This document shows positions 12,941 to 20,437 of a stretch of DNA of 30,271 bases, in pieces. Position 1 is the stretch's first letter; each line of letters opens with the position of its first letter. A model generated the notes under the pieces. That model was given only the letters and a program-made list of their open reading frames with translations. It was not told where the DNA came from and searched no databases. The stretch is from IMG/VR virus record IMGVR_UViG_3300030085_001016, positions 1-30,271 of that record; one strand, written 5' to 3'. The translations under genes were made by a program, and so were the position numbers. The DNA is from a virus.

Positions 12941-14498
12941 AAATTATCACAGGAAGAGGGTCATTGTAACTGTCATCACTATCAAGTGATTCACCAAGAG
13001 TTTCCATATATTCTTCATCGAATCTAGAAATTACTTGAATTTGTCTGATACAAAGCAAAGTAGCAGATACTAAGTCATCTGTCTCACCTAATTTTGCTTC
13101 GAAACTCTTACCCTTTGCGATAAATGTTTTTAATTCTCTGATTAAATTTCTACTAAGAGGTATCATTTTATCACTTTCCATCCAGGATTTCATTTTCATA
13201 CATGCTGTAATTTTTGTTTTGTATGATGTTGTAAATCCTTTTCTGATTGCTTTTTGTATTCCTCTTTTCTTTGGTTCGTGTAAAAACTCGCCTGGGAATT
13301 TATCTTCATCCATTTCTTCGATTACGATAAGAGAAGCCTCACCCAATGAGTTGTTTTCAACTGACCAATATATTTCTGGATTGTTATTTCCAAGTTCATT
13401 CATTTCATCTTTAAGAATAGTTAGTATGTCATGCATTGTTTTTACTTGACCTCTAACATCTGTACGATTACTTTGCCATTCTGCAACTTGTACTAGTTCT
13501 GGTAAACTCCAAACTTCAATAGCTGAATAATCTCCGCCTGTACCCATTGCAGGATCAAGACCAACTACATATGTAGAGTCTTTATTAATTTTTTCGTACC
13601 ATCGTACTTGCCCTGTTTTGTGAATTGGTTCTATACCTTTCAAATGAGAAAGTTTAATACTGTCTACAAGTGTTTCATCAAATGCAATAAACTGACATTC
13701 ATGTTCACGTAAAAATCTTTCTTCGCCAACACGTGTTCTTTCTTCTTTTGACCATTGTTCATCTCTATCAGGGTGTTCGTCCCATATAGCTTTGAATGGT
13801 TTGAAGCCATTTACACCTACTGGCTTTTCATTACCGTACTCATCAATCTTTTTATTTGCACCACTCCAGATAAGAGCAAACTGGTCATCATCTAAGTTTG
13901 GTGTTGAAGTGATAATCGCTTTACCACCTGTTGCTAGAGTAGGAGATATCGATGTCCAAAACTCTTTTGCAATATTAGGTCTTACGAATGCAAACTCGTC
14001 ACAATACAATAAAGAGATTGAAAGACCACGACCTGTATTTTCTGTAGTTGCTTGTGCAATAATACGTGAACCGTTATCAAATTCTAAACTACCTTTGTTA
14101 TAACTTGTAACACCACATCGTATATGGTCAGGGCATAATTCATATGCATGTCTAATTCTATGCATGATTTCTTGAGCACCTGAATATTTGTGTGCCGCAA
14201 TTAAAATAGTTTGGTCAGGGTTAAACATAGCATACCAAAGCAAGTAACCTGCCGCAGTTGTAGATTTACCCATTTGTCTACCAAGCATAGAAATAGAAAA
14301 TCTATAATCATGATAAGAATGAAGTAATCCTTTTTGAAACTCATAAGCATCATACAACATACTACCTCTAGTTGGGTGTTGTATTTTGAAATAATTATTC
14401 AAAAAATAAAAAGGATCCGTTGCACACTTACTGAATTCTAGTAATTGTTGATTACTAAATTGTGTTTTCTGATATGCTTTTTTAGTTAAATCTGCCAT
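12939..14498 (-). CDS. gp17: Terminase large subunit gp17 (packaging ATPase-nuclease)
   Basis: The 519-residue protein has the T4 gp17 layout: an N-terminal ATPase with Walker A GRQMGKST (73-80), Walker B LLYCDEF (163-169, D167 and catalytic E168) and coupling motif ITSTPN (196-201), then an RNase H-fold nuclease with D315 (VVGLDPAMG), E381 (WSVENNSLGEA) and D475 (GETDDLVSAT). The enzyme binds the portal, pumps DNA into the prohead and cuts the concatemer. T4 gp17 is 610 residues. The ATG abuts the stop of the 2OG oxygenase and has no strong ribosome binding site, so its translation is probably coupled to that gene. No intein is seen. Confidence 0.96.
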   Translation of the reverse strand: MADLTKKAYQKTQFSNQQLLEFSKCATDPFYFLNNYFKIQHPTRGSMLYDAYEFQKGLLHSYHDYRFSISMLGRQMGKSTTAAGYLLWYAMFNPDQTILIAAHKYSGAQEIMHRIRHAYELCPDHIRCGVTSYNKGSLEFDNGSRIIAQATTENTGRGLSISLLYCDEFAFVRPNIAKEFWTSISPTLATGGKAIITSTPNLDDDQFALIWSGANKKIDEYGNEKPVGVNGFKPFKAIWDEHPDRDEQWSKEERTRVGEERFLREHECQFIAFDETLVDSIKLSHLKGIEPIHKTGQVRWYEKINKDSTYVVGLDPAMGTGGDYSAIEVWSLPELVQVAEWQSNRTDVRGQVKTMHDILTILKDEMNELGNNNPEIYWSVENNSLGEASLIVIEEMDEDKFPGEFLHEPKKRGIQKAIRKGFTTSYKTKITACMKMKSWMESDKMIPLSRNLIRELKTFIAKGKSFEAKLGETDDLVSATLLCIRQIQVISRFDEEYMETLGESLDSDDSYNDPLPVII

Positions 14499-15272
14499 TT
14501 ACTTTTTTATACCGACTTTTCCGTCTTCCTTAATTTCTGCATCTGCTAATCTTTTAACTCTATCACGCCAACCTACTTCACCTATTGCACCTGTAAGTGT
14601 AACTCTGATAGTATCTCCTGCATCTGGGTCAACACGTGTAATACCGTGTACTGAATTCTTTTGTATTAGAACTAATCTATTTGGTTTAGGACTTACAAAA
14701 GTTCCTACACCTTTATCAATGATTGATTTATATTTTTCTTTTTGTTGAAACATTTCCATTGGACTTCTTAGTTCTTTATAGCTATCATAATGTTTTGTAC
14801 CTTCCATTAATTCAATCCATTGAGAATATTCTGGTACACTGCCCATAGGAACAATCAATAATGTAGAGTCCCAATTAATATGCCACTCTTTATGAAGATA
14901 GTATGTGTATGTTGTAAAACCTAAATCACTGTGCCATGGATTTTTTGAGTTAACTGGATATGCATGACAACGCATTGCATAATCTTCGAATTTCCCACCT
15001 TCTACATAATCACCTATATGCTCATATTCATTTAAGAACTTATTAAAGTGTTCAAACCAAACATCACAATTATCACCATAAGGATATTTTCCTTGCCAAC
15101 GTTTTTGATTTTTATAATTTGCACCGTCTGTATAATGCCAAAACTTATCATCGCCTTGAGTTTGTTCCCACTCATCAACTTGTACTTGATTTAAAATCTT
15201 ATCTTGTGCTTCTTCTGGTAAGAAGTCATCAATGACTAAACATTCAGGTGTTCTCATTACAACATTATACAT
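14499..15272 (-). CDS. 2-oxoglutarate/Fe(II)-dependent oxygenase
   Basis: From the ATG at 15272 (MYNVVMRTPECLVIDDF) the 257-residue protein has the HxD iron motif PWHSDLGF (H114, D116), the distal histidine in KNSVHGITRVD (H209) and the 2-oxoglutarate-binding arginine in DTIRVTLTG (R223), within a double-stranded beta-helix layout like prolyl-hydroxylase-type phage oxygenases. The reaction would be hydroxylation of an unknown substrate with 2OG and O2. An upstream ATG at 15290 (MEKEK) is possible. The gene overlaps the end of the amidinotransferase by 8 bases and abuts gp17, so the three are one unit. A CATAAATA-like site at 15338-15345 may add late transcription (weak). Confidence 0.88.
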   Translation of the reverse strand: MYNVVMRTPECLVIDDFLPEEAQDKILNQVQVDEWEQTQGDDKFWHYTDGANYKNQKRWQGKYPYGDNCDVWFEHFNKFLNEYEHIGDYVEGGKFEDYAMRCHAYPVNSKNPWHSDLGFTTYTYYLHKEWHINWDSTLLIVPMGSVPEYSQWIELMEGTKHYDSYKELRSPMEMFQQKEKYKSIIDKGVGTFVSPKPNRLVLIQKNSVHGITRVDPDAGDTIRVTLTGAIGEVGWRDRVKRLADAEIKEDGKVGIKK

Positions 15273-16299
15273 AGCTTTCTCTTTCTCCATTTCTACTTAA
15301 GTCAAGTGTTACGCAATGTAATCCACTATCCCAGAAATATTTATGTCTGAAATCAAACGGTATCATTTCAACACCATATTGTTTCAATTCTTTTTCAATT
15401 CTTGCATCATATCCGTTTGTAATGACTGTATTTTCATCAATACTAACTACATTCAAATCGAATACTGTTTCATCAACATAACCTATCCAGTGAGATAACC
15501 ATTTTTCAACTTTATCTTTATAGAAATGTTGAATTCTTATTTCATGAAACCACTCAGGCAAATCCCATGGTGTTAGAATAATCTTATCCCAATGTTTTAG
15601 TTCTTCGGGAATATATTCTTCTTTCCATGTCATTAATAATCCTGGTTTGATAATTGCTAACATACCATCAGCATGACCGCATTCAGGTATTTCTATCCAT
15701 TTTGTTTCACAACCTATATTTCTTTTTACCCAATCTAACCCTGTTCTTGTTCCTCTTGCCCCAAAATCACGTCCAGCTGGATCATGATAAGGTCTTGAAT
15801 GAATTAAAGTATCACCGCACTTTATAATATTTGCGGCATGATACATTATCTGAGGTTCCATTGTTTCATAGTGTTGATACTGAGATTGCAATAAAGGTCT
15901 AGGCATTGCAATATAGTTTCTTCCTTCTTTATGTTTTTCTAACATTATATCTAAGAAGTAATCACTTTCAGTATATCTATTACAATCACCACCTATAGTA
16001 TTGATAATAGTATCTCCATAAACTATATGATGGTCACGAGGACATATTGCAGGATATGGAAATTCTGATTTCCATTGTCTTGTGCTTTCAGATTGCAAAG
16101 GTATATTCTTTGGTCTGTGAACTTTAACACTTGCTGATTTAAATACATCTGATAATTTTTGAAAATCTTGTTCTGTTTCTTCTAGTATCTTTGACATACT
16201 ATCAACAAATTGTGTATCATCGAATTGTTCTAAAGACTTAGTATCATAAGTGGAGCCAACAATAACCTCTGTTAGCTTATCCCATTCTGTCCATATCAT
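15265..16299 (-). CDS. Amidinotransferase (guanidino-group modifying enzyme superfamily)
   Basis: The 344-residue protein starts WTEWDKLTEVIVGS, a typical opening for glycine/inosamine amidinotransferases. It continues with CPRDHHIVYGDTII (about 86-99), the active-site His in PECGHADGMLAI (H209), and the catalytic Cys in SGLHCVTLDLSR (C329). These match the Asp/His/Cys layout of the family, which moves the amidino group of arginine to an amine acceptor through a Cys-amidino intermediate; deiminase or hydrolase members share the fold. The length fits a stand-alone enzyme. A variant late promoter (CATAAATA) lies between it and the terminator upstream. It is paired with the 2OG oxygenase. The acceptor substrate is unknown. 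Confidence 0.88.
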   Translation of the reverse strand: MIWTEWDKLTEVIVGSTYDTKSLEQFDDTQFVDSMSKILEETEQDFQKLSDVFKSASVKVHRPKNIPLQSESTRQWKSEFPYPAICPRDHHIVYGDTIINTIGGDCNRYTESDYFLDIMLEKHKEGRNYIAMPRPLLQSQYQHYETMEPQIMYHAANIIKCGDTLIHSRPYHDPAGRDFGARGTRTGLDWVKRNIGCETKWIEIPECGHADGMLAIIKPGLLMTWKEEYIPEELKHWDKIILTPWDLPEWFHEIRIQHFYKDKVEKWLSHWIGYVDETVFDLNVVSIDENTVITNGYDARIEKELKQYGVEMIPFDFRHKYFWDSGLHCVTLDLSRNGERESYV

Positions 16300-16330
16300 G
16301 TATTATCCTAATTAACTTCTAATATAATAC

Positions 16331-16338
16331 TATTTATG
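16331..16338 (-). promoter_or_regulatory. Variant late-type promoter CATAAATA (amidinotransferase unit)
   Basis: The minus strand reads GCATAAATAGTATT directly after the T-run of the terminator at 16342-16368 and 31 bases before the amidinotransferase ATG. Placement between a terminator and a new unit supports a promoter role. Confidence 0.6.
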
Positions 16339-16341
16339 CAC

Positions 16342-16368
16342 AAAAAAAGGGAGCCTAAACTCCCTTTT
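16342..16368 (-). terminator. Rho-independent terminator after the 96-aa late gene
   Basis: The stem AAAAGGGAG/CTCCCTTTT (16345-16353 with 16360-16368) has loop TTTAGG on the minus strand and is followed by seven T residues. It closes the unit of the 96-residue gene. Confidence 0.92.
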
Positions 16369-16395
16369 AATTTTAGATAATTTGATAATTAAGTT

Positions 16396-16686
16396 TTAGA
16401 TGTTTGGCCAAACTGTTGGTGTTGTAGCCGTATCAGTTATTGATCCATTGTCCTGTGTATCAACTACTGCTAAATCATTTACTGTTGAAAGACTTACATA
16501 ACCACGTGTTCCTGATGTAGAACCAAGTGAACCTCTATGTAGAGCACCTCTTGTTGGTAAGTCATCTGCGGAGTCTGTAATTGACCCAAAATCGGCTAAC
16601 TCTGCTAACCAAATTGAACGTCTAATTCTTACTCTTGGGCCTGCGCCTGCGTTATTCCAAGTTACGCCACGATATTTGTTTGCCAT
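16396..16686 (-). CDS. Small late protein, 96 aa (probable virion component)
   Basis: I do not recognise a family. The N-terminus is basic (MANKYRGVTWNNAGAGPRVRIRRS). The rest is Ser/Thr/Gly/Asp-rich and beta-like (GSITDSADDLPTRGALHRGS, LGSTSGTRGYVSLSTVNDLA), with a repeated GSITD (about 34-38 and 81-85). The gene has its own GATAAATA promoter (16715-16722) and its own terminator (16342-16368), an isolated single-gene unit typical of an abundant product. A decoration, fibre or other abundant virion protein is a plausible role, but nothing in the sequence proves it. Confidence 0.75.
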   Translation of the reverse strand: MANKYRGVTWNNAGAGPRVRIRRSIWLAELADFGSITDSADDLPTRGALHRGSLGSTSGTRGYVSLSTVNDLAVVDTQDNGSITDTATTPTVWPNI

Positions 16687-16714
16687 TGTTTACTCTCCCT
16701 TAGTTGTATAAATG

Positions 16715-16722
16715 TATTTATC
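16715..16722 (-). promoter_or_regulatory. Phage late-type promoter GATAAATA (96-aa gene)
   Basis: The minus strand reads GCGATAAATACATT, 28 bases before the ATG at 16686. There is no -35 element. Confidence 0.8.
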
Positions 16723-16772
16723 GCAAAGGTGGAAAAATAATACACTTATATAAAGTATATTACAAATACTTA

Positions 16773-17942
16773 TTACTGTGGTGTGTTGTTTTTCTTAGTA
16801 AGTGCCTTGTTAGCTACTGTAGTAGCGGCCGCTCTAGAAGCCATGCCCTTAACACCTTTTGAAACTAATGCTCTACCTATTGCACCTGCTACTGCACCTA
16901 CTGCCGGTAAAATTTCATCAATTTTTTCATTGCCTGCAAGTTTTCTTAGTCTTGCTAATTCTGGGCTTTCTTGTTTCATATCTTTATGAGGCTTTCCACA
17001 TGAATCACATATAGGTTTTCCACAATCGCAACCACAGTCACAATATTCAGAACCTTCGTTAGTTGATTCCATCATACCTAAATCAGACAATCTCATTTCT
17101 AACCATTCTGTTGGATCACCGTCTCTTGCTTTTTGTGTACCGTATGGCATTTCATCTTGATAGTACCCAAATAAATCCATGTAAAGTTGTGAGTCAGGAT
17201 CTAGCTGACCAGTCGCTTTTACTTTTTCAGCGTCTTCTGGATAACTCATGAACATTGCTTTAACTTCATCTGCTTCCATACCTTCTTCAACAGATTCATT
17301 TGCTTTTTCTTTTTTATCTTTGGCCGCTTTTTTCATTGTTTCTTTTTTGTCGCCGTCACCATCGATATCAGCAAAGTCAGGCTTTGCTTTCTTTTCTTCT
17401 ACTTTACTTTCTTCTACTGACTCATTTTTCAGTTTTCTTTGTTTACGTAGTAGTTCAGTCATTTCATCACTACTCTGAATTTGGTTTGCTTTTTGTGGGT
17501 CGCCAGCATCTTTGGCTTTCTGTGCCATATCTTTTAATTTTTTAATTTGTGCTTCGACTTTATCTAAACTGCCTGGTGTTCCTACTTTAGCTTCTTCAAC
17601 TTTTTCAATTTCAGACATTAGTGATTCATAGATTTCATTTTCATCTAAAGAATATTCTAATGGGTTATCGCCTCTTGAAGGTGCTTTGTCTAAACTTTTC
17701 TTTTGTTTTGGAATACTTTCACCTGATTTTTTTGAGTAGTCATCTAAATCTAACTTATCGTTAGCTGGTGTTGGTTGATATTCATTTTCTTCTATTGATT
17801 CTCCACAACCACATGATGAATCTTCCATACCTGCTAGTTGCATCATACGTAGAATTTCTTCTGCATGTTCTGTGCTTGTGTTTGAAGTAGTAACTGATTT
17901 TCCGTTATCATCAGTAACAGTTAAATTGTAGTGTTTACTCAT
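16773..17942 (-). CDS. Acidic virion-associated protein with EF-hand-like loop and Cys cluster, 389 aa
   Basis: A hydrophilic, lysine- and glutamate-rich protein. Visible parts are a CGCGE motif (C44, C46), long charged helices (about 100-225) interrupted by DFADIDGDGDKKET (189-202), which looks like a calcium-binding DxDGDG loop, a cysteine-rich knot YCDCGCDCGKPICDSCGKPH (300-319, six Cys) and a hydrophobic Ala/Gly-rich end (about 345-380). Similar DIDGDG-KKE segments recur in putative cyanophage structural proteins I recall. No enzyme motif is seen. The start overlaps the stop of the upstream gene (ATGA) and the two are one late unit. A prohead core or internal protein role is inference. 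Confidence 0.78.
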   Translation of the reverse strand: MSKHYNLTVTDDNGKSVTTSNTSTEHAEEILRMMQLAGMEDSSCGCGESIEENEYQPTPANDKLDLDDYSKKSGESIPKQKKSLDKAPSRGDNPLEYSLDENEIYESLMSEIEKVEEAKVGTPGSLDKVEAQIKKLKDMAQKAKDAGDPQKANQIQSSDEMTELLRKQRKLKNESVEESKVEEKKAKPDFADIDGDGDKKETMKKAAKDKKEKANESVEEGMEADEVKAMFMSYPEDAEKVKATGQLDPDSQLYMDLFGYYQDEMPYGTQKARDGDPTEWLEMRLSDLGMMESTNEGSEYCDCGCDCGKPICDSCGKPHKDMKQESPELARLRKLAGNEKIDEILPAVGAVAGAIGRALVSKGVKGMASRAAATTVANKALTKKNNTPQ

Positions 17943-18505
17943 TTTTCATCTCCTGAGATAACAGAAGGACTTGATTTCTCATCTGTATCCATTTGTTCAG
18001 GTGCTGGGTCTCTTTTTTCTTTTGGACTTAATTCATTTTCTTTTGTTTCCATCTCTTTTGGAGTTAGAGACTTTAGAAAGTCATCAACAAAAGTACGACC
18101 ATAGTTTTCACCGTCATCTGATTTTGATTCTTCTTCGGAAGTTAAAAGAGGTTCTTTGTTTTCTTTTTCTTCTTCCTCTGTTGGTTCCCAACCTTCTGGG
18201 TGAACTGCAACATGTGACAAATGCATACATAATAAGTCTGCTAATTGTTGACGTAAGATATCGGCTGATACAGGATAACCTGTAACAACATCAATCTTTG
18301 AAACTTCTGAATTTTCTACTTCTTTGAAGAACATCGGATTTTTAGATACCGGTGTAGTAGATGTTTTAGACATGTTTCTTAGGTCATATTTACCTAAAAA
18401 CTTTTCAAGTCTATCTTCGTCATTACTATTTAATTCACAGCAAAAACGCATTGTGAACTTATGTTCTTTTTCTGATTCTGTTAAAAATTCTTTAAAACTT
18501 TTCAT
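17939..18505 (-). CDS. Probable virion/prohead protein with MKSFKEFL start, 188 aa
   Basis: The protein starts MKSFKEFLTESEKEHKFTMR, an opening I recall in several virion-associated proteins of marine T4-like phages. It has a compact N-terminal domain to about residue 105 (FCCELNSNDEDRLEKFLGKY, DVVTGYPVSADILRQQLADL, HVAVHPEGW) and a long acidic, Pro/Ser-rich tail. The start at 18505 has GGAG eight bases upstream; the in-frame TTG 12 bases further is not needed. A GATAAATA promoter lies at 18528-18535. The stop overlaps the next gene by ATGA. It heads a two-gene late unit between gp16 and the 96-residue protein. Function not established. Confidence 0.8.
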   Translation of the reverse strand: MKSFKEFLTESEKEHKFTMRFCCELNSNDEDRLEKFLGKYDLRNMSKTSTTPVSKNPMFFKEVENSEVSKIDVVTGYPVSADILRQQLADLLCMHLSHVAVHPEGWEPTEEEEKENKEPLLTSEEESKSDDGENYGRTFVDDFLKSLTPKEMETKENELSPKEKRDPAPEQMDTDEKSSPSVISGDEK

Positions 18506-18527
18506 GTTGCTCTCCAACGTATATTCT

Positions 18528-18535
18528 TATTTATC
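18528..18535 (-). promoter_or_regulatory. Phage late-type promoter GATAAATA (17939-18505 unit)
   Basis: The minus strand reads ATGATAAATAAGAA, 22 bases before the ATG at 18505 and just after the gp16 stop. There is no -35 element. Confidence 0.75.
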
Positions 18536-18550
18536 ATTTTTATGGATTTT

Positions 18551-19075
18551 TTATTGTTTTTTGTCTGTTGCCTTGTCTGCTACCTTCTGTGCATCTGAAA
18601 TACGCTTCAAAAGTTCATTTCTATCGATATTTAGAGTACCTTCCGCTGTGATTTCATCATCTGACTTACTGATATCTCTGTCTTTTTGATGATCCAGCTT
18701 TGCTTTCTGTAGTTGTAGGTTAATCATACGTAATTTTCTGTCTACTTTACTATCTTTAGCCTCTTTTGCTGTCTTTAGTAGCTGATTTGCTGTTTCTAAT
18801 ATCTTTGCACCAGCATGTACTTCAACATTCATACCTAGTTGTAGCATGTCTTCAAATGTCTGTAGTGCTTTAGCATGTATATCGTCCATTTCTCTATCAT
18901 GCTCATTTAAGTCTGTTACCATAGGTAATGCGGCATCGATTTTTTCAGTATTTTCTATTTCTGCATTTAATAACTCTGTAATTTCTTTAGATTCTTCAAT
19001 ACTAGGAGTATTATCTTCTTTTTCTTCATCATCTGTGGAAGATATATTAAATGTTTCTTCTAATTTTTTCGTCAT
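18551..19075 (-). CDS. gp16: Terminase small subunit gp16-like
   Basis: The 174-residue protein is acidic and almost wholly helical. The N-terminal part (KLEETFNISSTDDEEKEDNT) resembles the T4 gp16 opening. Central helices follow (DDIHAKALQTFEDMLQLGMN, then VHAGAKILETANQLLKTAKEAK), like the T4 gp16 oligomerisation core with its EVAGQLIKT-type helix, and then a basic coiled coil (KLRMINLQLQKAKLDHQKDR). gp16 regulates gp17 and recognises concatemeric DNA. T4 gp16 is 164 residues. The ATG at 19075 overlaps the stop of the upstream gene (ATGA). It is separated from gp17 by about 4 kb of other genes, unlike the adjacent 16-17 pair of T4. Confidence 0.8.
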   Translation of the reverse strand: MTKKLEETFNISSTDDEEKEDNTPSIEESKEITELLNAEIENTEKIDAALPMVTDLNEHDREMDDIHAKALQTFEDMLQLGMNVEVHAGAKILETANQLLKTAKEAKDSKVDRKLRMINLQLQKAKLDHQKDRDISKSDDEITAEGTLNIDRNELLKRISDAQKVADKATDKKQ

Positions 19076-19710
19076 TTCCAATACCTTTCGATTGGTTCTA
19101 AAAACCTCTGCTTATCGCAGTAATGCTTATACACTTTTACTATTTCTTTAGTATTTGATATTGACTTACCAATATTAGTATACTGAATAACACGTGTTAT
19201 TGTTCTAATTGGATTCTTAATCAATTCATCAAAGTGCATATCTATTATATTTGTATTTATTACCAAATTTTTGTATACTTCATTCCATTCTTCTGTATAG
19301 TATAAATGTTCGTTTTTATCATCTTCTACAATACAGTCTAAATTCTTTAGGTTATAGTTAAGATATGTATATGTGGGATCACGATGCAACATAATATTAT
19401 ATGTATCTTTATATCTAGTTTCAAGTTTTTTTACAAACTCATCTTTTTGTTCTGGAAGATAAGGATGACATTTCGAAATATATCTATCAAAGTTTTGTTT
19501 CAAAAACAATTCTTCTAAACTACAATCGTCATCAGTATATTCGTAGTCATCTACTACATCAAGCATTGACTTACCTCTTACTTTTATTCTTCCATCATCA
19601 AAGTATAATATTTCAGGTTCTTCGAAAATATTTAATCCCAATGATAATAATGTAATGAAAAAGTCGCCGCCTGCGCCGGGTTCATAAAAGACCCCTATCT
19701 TTGTACTCAT
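19072..19710 (-). CDS. Sulfotransferase-like P-loop protein, 212 aa
   Basis: The N-terminus KIGVFYEPGAGGDFFITLLS (4-23) looks like the phosphosulfate-binding loop of sulfotransferase-fold proteins (glycine-rich, without the Walker lysine). The segment IDMHFDELIKNPIRTITRVI (about 156-175) resembles the conserved helix-strand near the C-terminus of that family (YEDL..DP). NIMLHRDPTYTYLNYN (about 104-119) fits the 3'-phosphate Arg/Ser region. A PAPS-dependent sulfate transfer is therefore possible, but no substrate or acceptor is indicated and the similarity is partial. The gene lies between gp4 and gp16. Its ATG is close below the gp4 stop (4-base overlap) and its stop overlaps gp16. Confidence 0.6.
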   Translation of the reverse strand: MSTKIGVFYEPGAGGDFFITLLSLGLNIFEEPEILYFDDGRIKVRGKSMLDVVDDYEYTDDDCSLEELFLKQNFDRYISKCHPYLPEQKDEFVKKLETRYKDTYNIMLHRDPTYTYLNYNLKNLDCIVEDDKNEHLYYTEEWNEVYKNLVINTNIIDMHFDELIKNPIRTITRVIQYTNIGKSISNTKEIVKVYKHYCDKQRFLEPIERYWK

Positions 19711-20171
19711 TTACGCTTCCTTGGTTTTACTGGTTTGGGCTTTTTTGTATTTTGATATATATCACCCTCATTCAGTACACGAAAACGCATTCCTCTCTTG
19801 TTTGCCCATTTAGTTGCCGCGTCCCATTTTGCATAATTCTGTACAACTGCCATTTTATCAGTACGTCTTCGTGCAAGATCCGGCTTAGATTGTGTTGCAG
19901 GTTTTATTTCAACTAGTTCCGCTTTCTTTTGACCTGCTTTATCCATATATACAATAACAAAGTCTGGCACATATGCTGTTACTTTACCATTGAGTGGATT
20001 TTGATAAGTTATTTTACAAGGTTCACTAGCCCAAGCAACTACACTTGGGTTATCATCACAGAAATTCATAAAAGTGAACTCCCAACTACTTCTAAAAGTT
20101 GGTTCTCCCTTACCAGAATACTTCTGTGGGTTTTTTATAGTATATTTTCCTTGATGATATTTTTGTCTCAT
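19707..20171 (-). CDS. gp4: gp4-like head completion protein with nuclease fold
   Basis: The 154-residue protein matches T4 gp4 (150 residues) as remembered: FRSSWEFTFMNFCDDNPSVV, then WASEPCKITYQNPLNGKV, a VPDF motif (D70) and VEIKP. E31, D70 and E88-x-K90 together make a PD-(D/E)xK (TnsA/Holliday-junction-like) active site. The C-terminus is strongly basic (KPKPVKPRKRK). gp4 acts late in head maturation, finishing packaged heads before tail joining. The start overlaps the stop of the 89-residue gene by ATGA. A late-promoter-like AATAAATA (20193-20200) occurs in that gene but could be chance. Confidence 0.8.
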   Translation of the reverse strand: MRQKYHQGKYTIKNPQKYSGKGEPTFRSSWEFTFMNFCDDNPSVVAWASEPCKITYQNPLNGKVTAYVPDFVIVYMDKAGQKKAELVEIKPATQSKPDLARRRTDKMAVVQNYAKWDAATKWANKRGMRFRVLNEGDIYQNTKKPKPVKPRKRK

Positions 20172-20437
20172 TTAAGAATAGCCCTTGCGACATATTTATT
20201 TGGTTTTGCAGGAGTAACTTTTCCTGTTTGATAGCCAAATCGCAAAGCACTATTGATTACAAATGAACCTAAATCGTTTAATTTAAAATCTGGTGAGATT
20301 TCGTCTACTAAAGAATACGGACTTAAGCCATAAGACCTTGCAACATTGACTAATTCTCTGGAAAATACATTAGCTTTTTCTTCTGTAAAACCTTTCTTAG
20401 TTAACTTAGCTTTTAGTACGTCAATATCAAATGCCAT
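20168..20437 (-). CDS. Hypothetical protein, 89 aa, between tail and head-completion genes
   Basis: I do not recognise a family. It is a soluble helical protein (AFDIDVLKAKLTKKGFTEEK, FSRELVNVARSYGLSPYSLV) with a positively charged end. The first bases overlap the previous stop (TAATG) and its stop overlaps gp4 (ATGA), so it is translated with the tail-tube-like gene above and gp4 below. This suggests a small assembly or baseplate factor, but no sequence evidence names it. Confidence 0.78.
   Translation of the reverse strand: MAFDIDVLKAKLTKKGFTEEKANVFSRELVNVARSYGLSPYSLVDEISPDFKLNDLGSFVINSALRFGYQTGKVTPAKPNKYVARAILK

Noticed and set aside
15338-15345. CATAAATA inside the amidinotransferase gene, upstream of the 2OG oxygenase
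   Set aside because: It is within a coding stretch (HKYF) in AT-rich sequence, and a single intragenic match is expected by chance. Mentioned only as a weak possibility.
16825-16839. GCGGCCGCTCTAGAA matches a common cloning-vector polylinker (adjacent NotI and XbaI sites)
   Set aside because: It lies in frame inside the 389-aa gene (ASRAAATTVA), with no further vector sequence on either side, so chance identity is the simpler reading. Assembly contamination could be tested by aligning raw reads.
19253-19260. ATAAATAC-like and AATAAATA sites within coding regions (about 19253 and 20193)
   Set aside because: They lack the GATAAATA form shared by the intergenic promoters and lie within genes.
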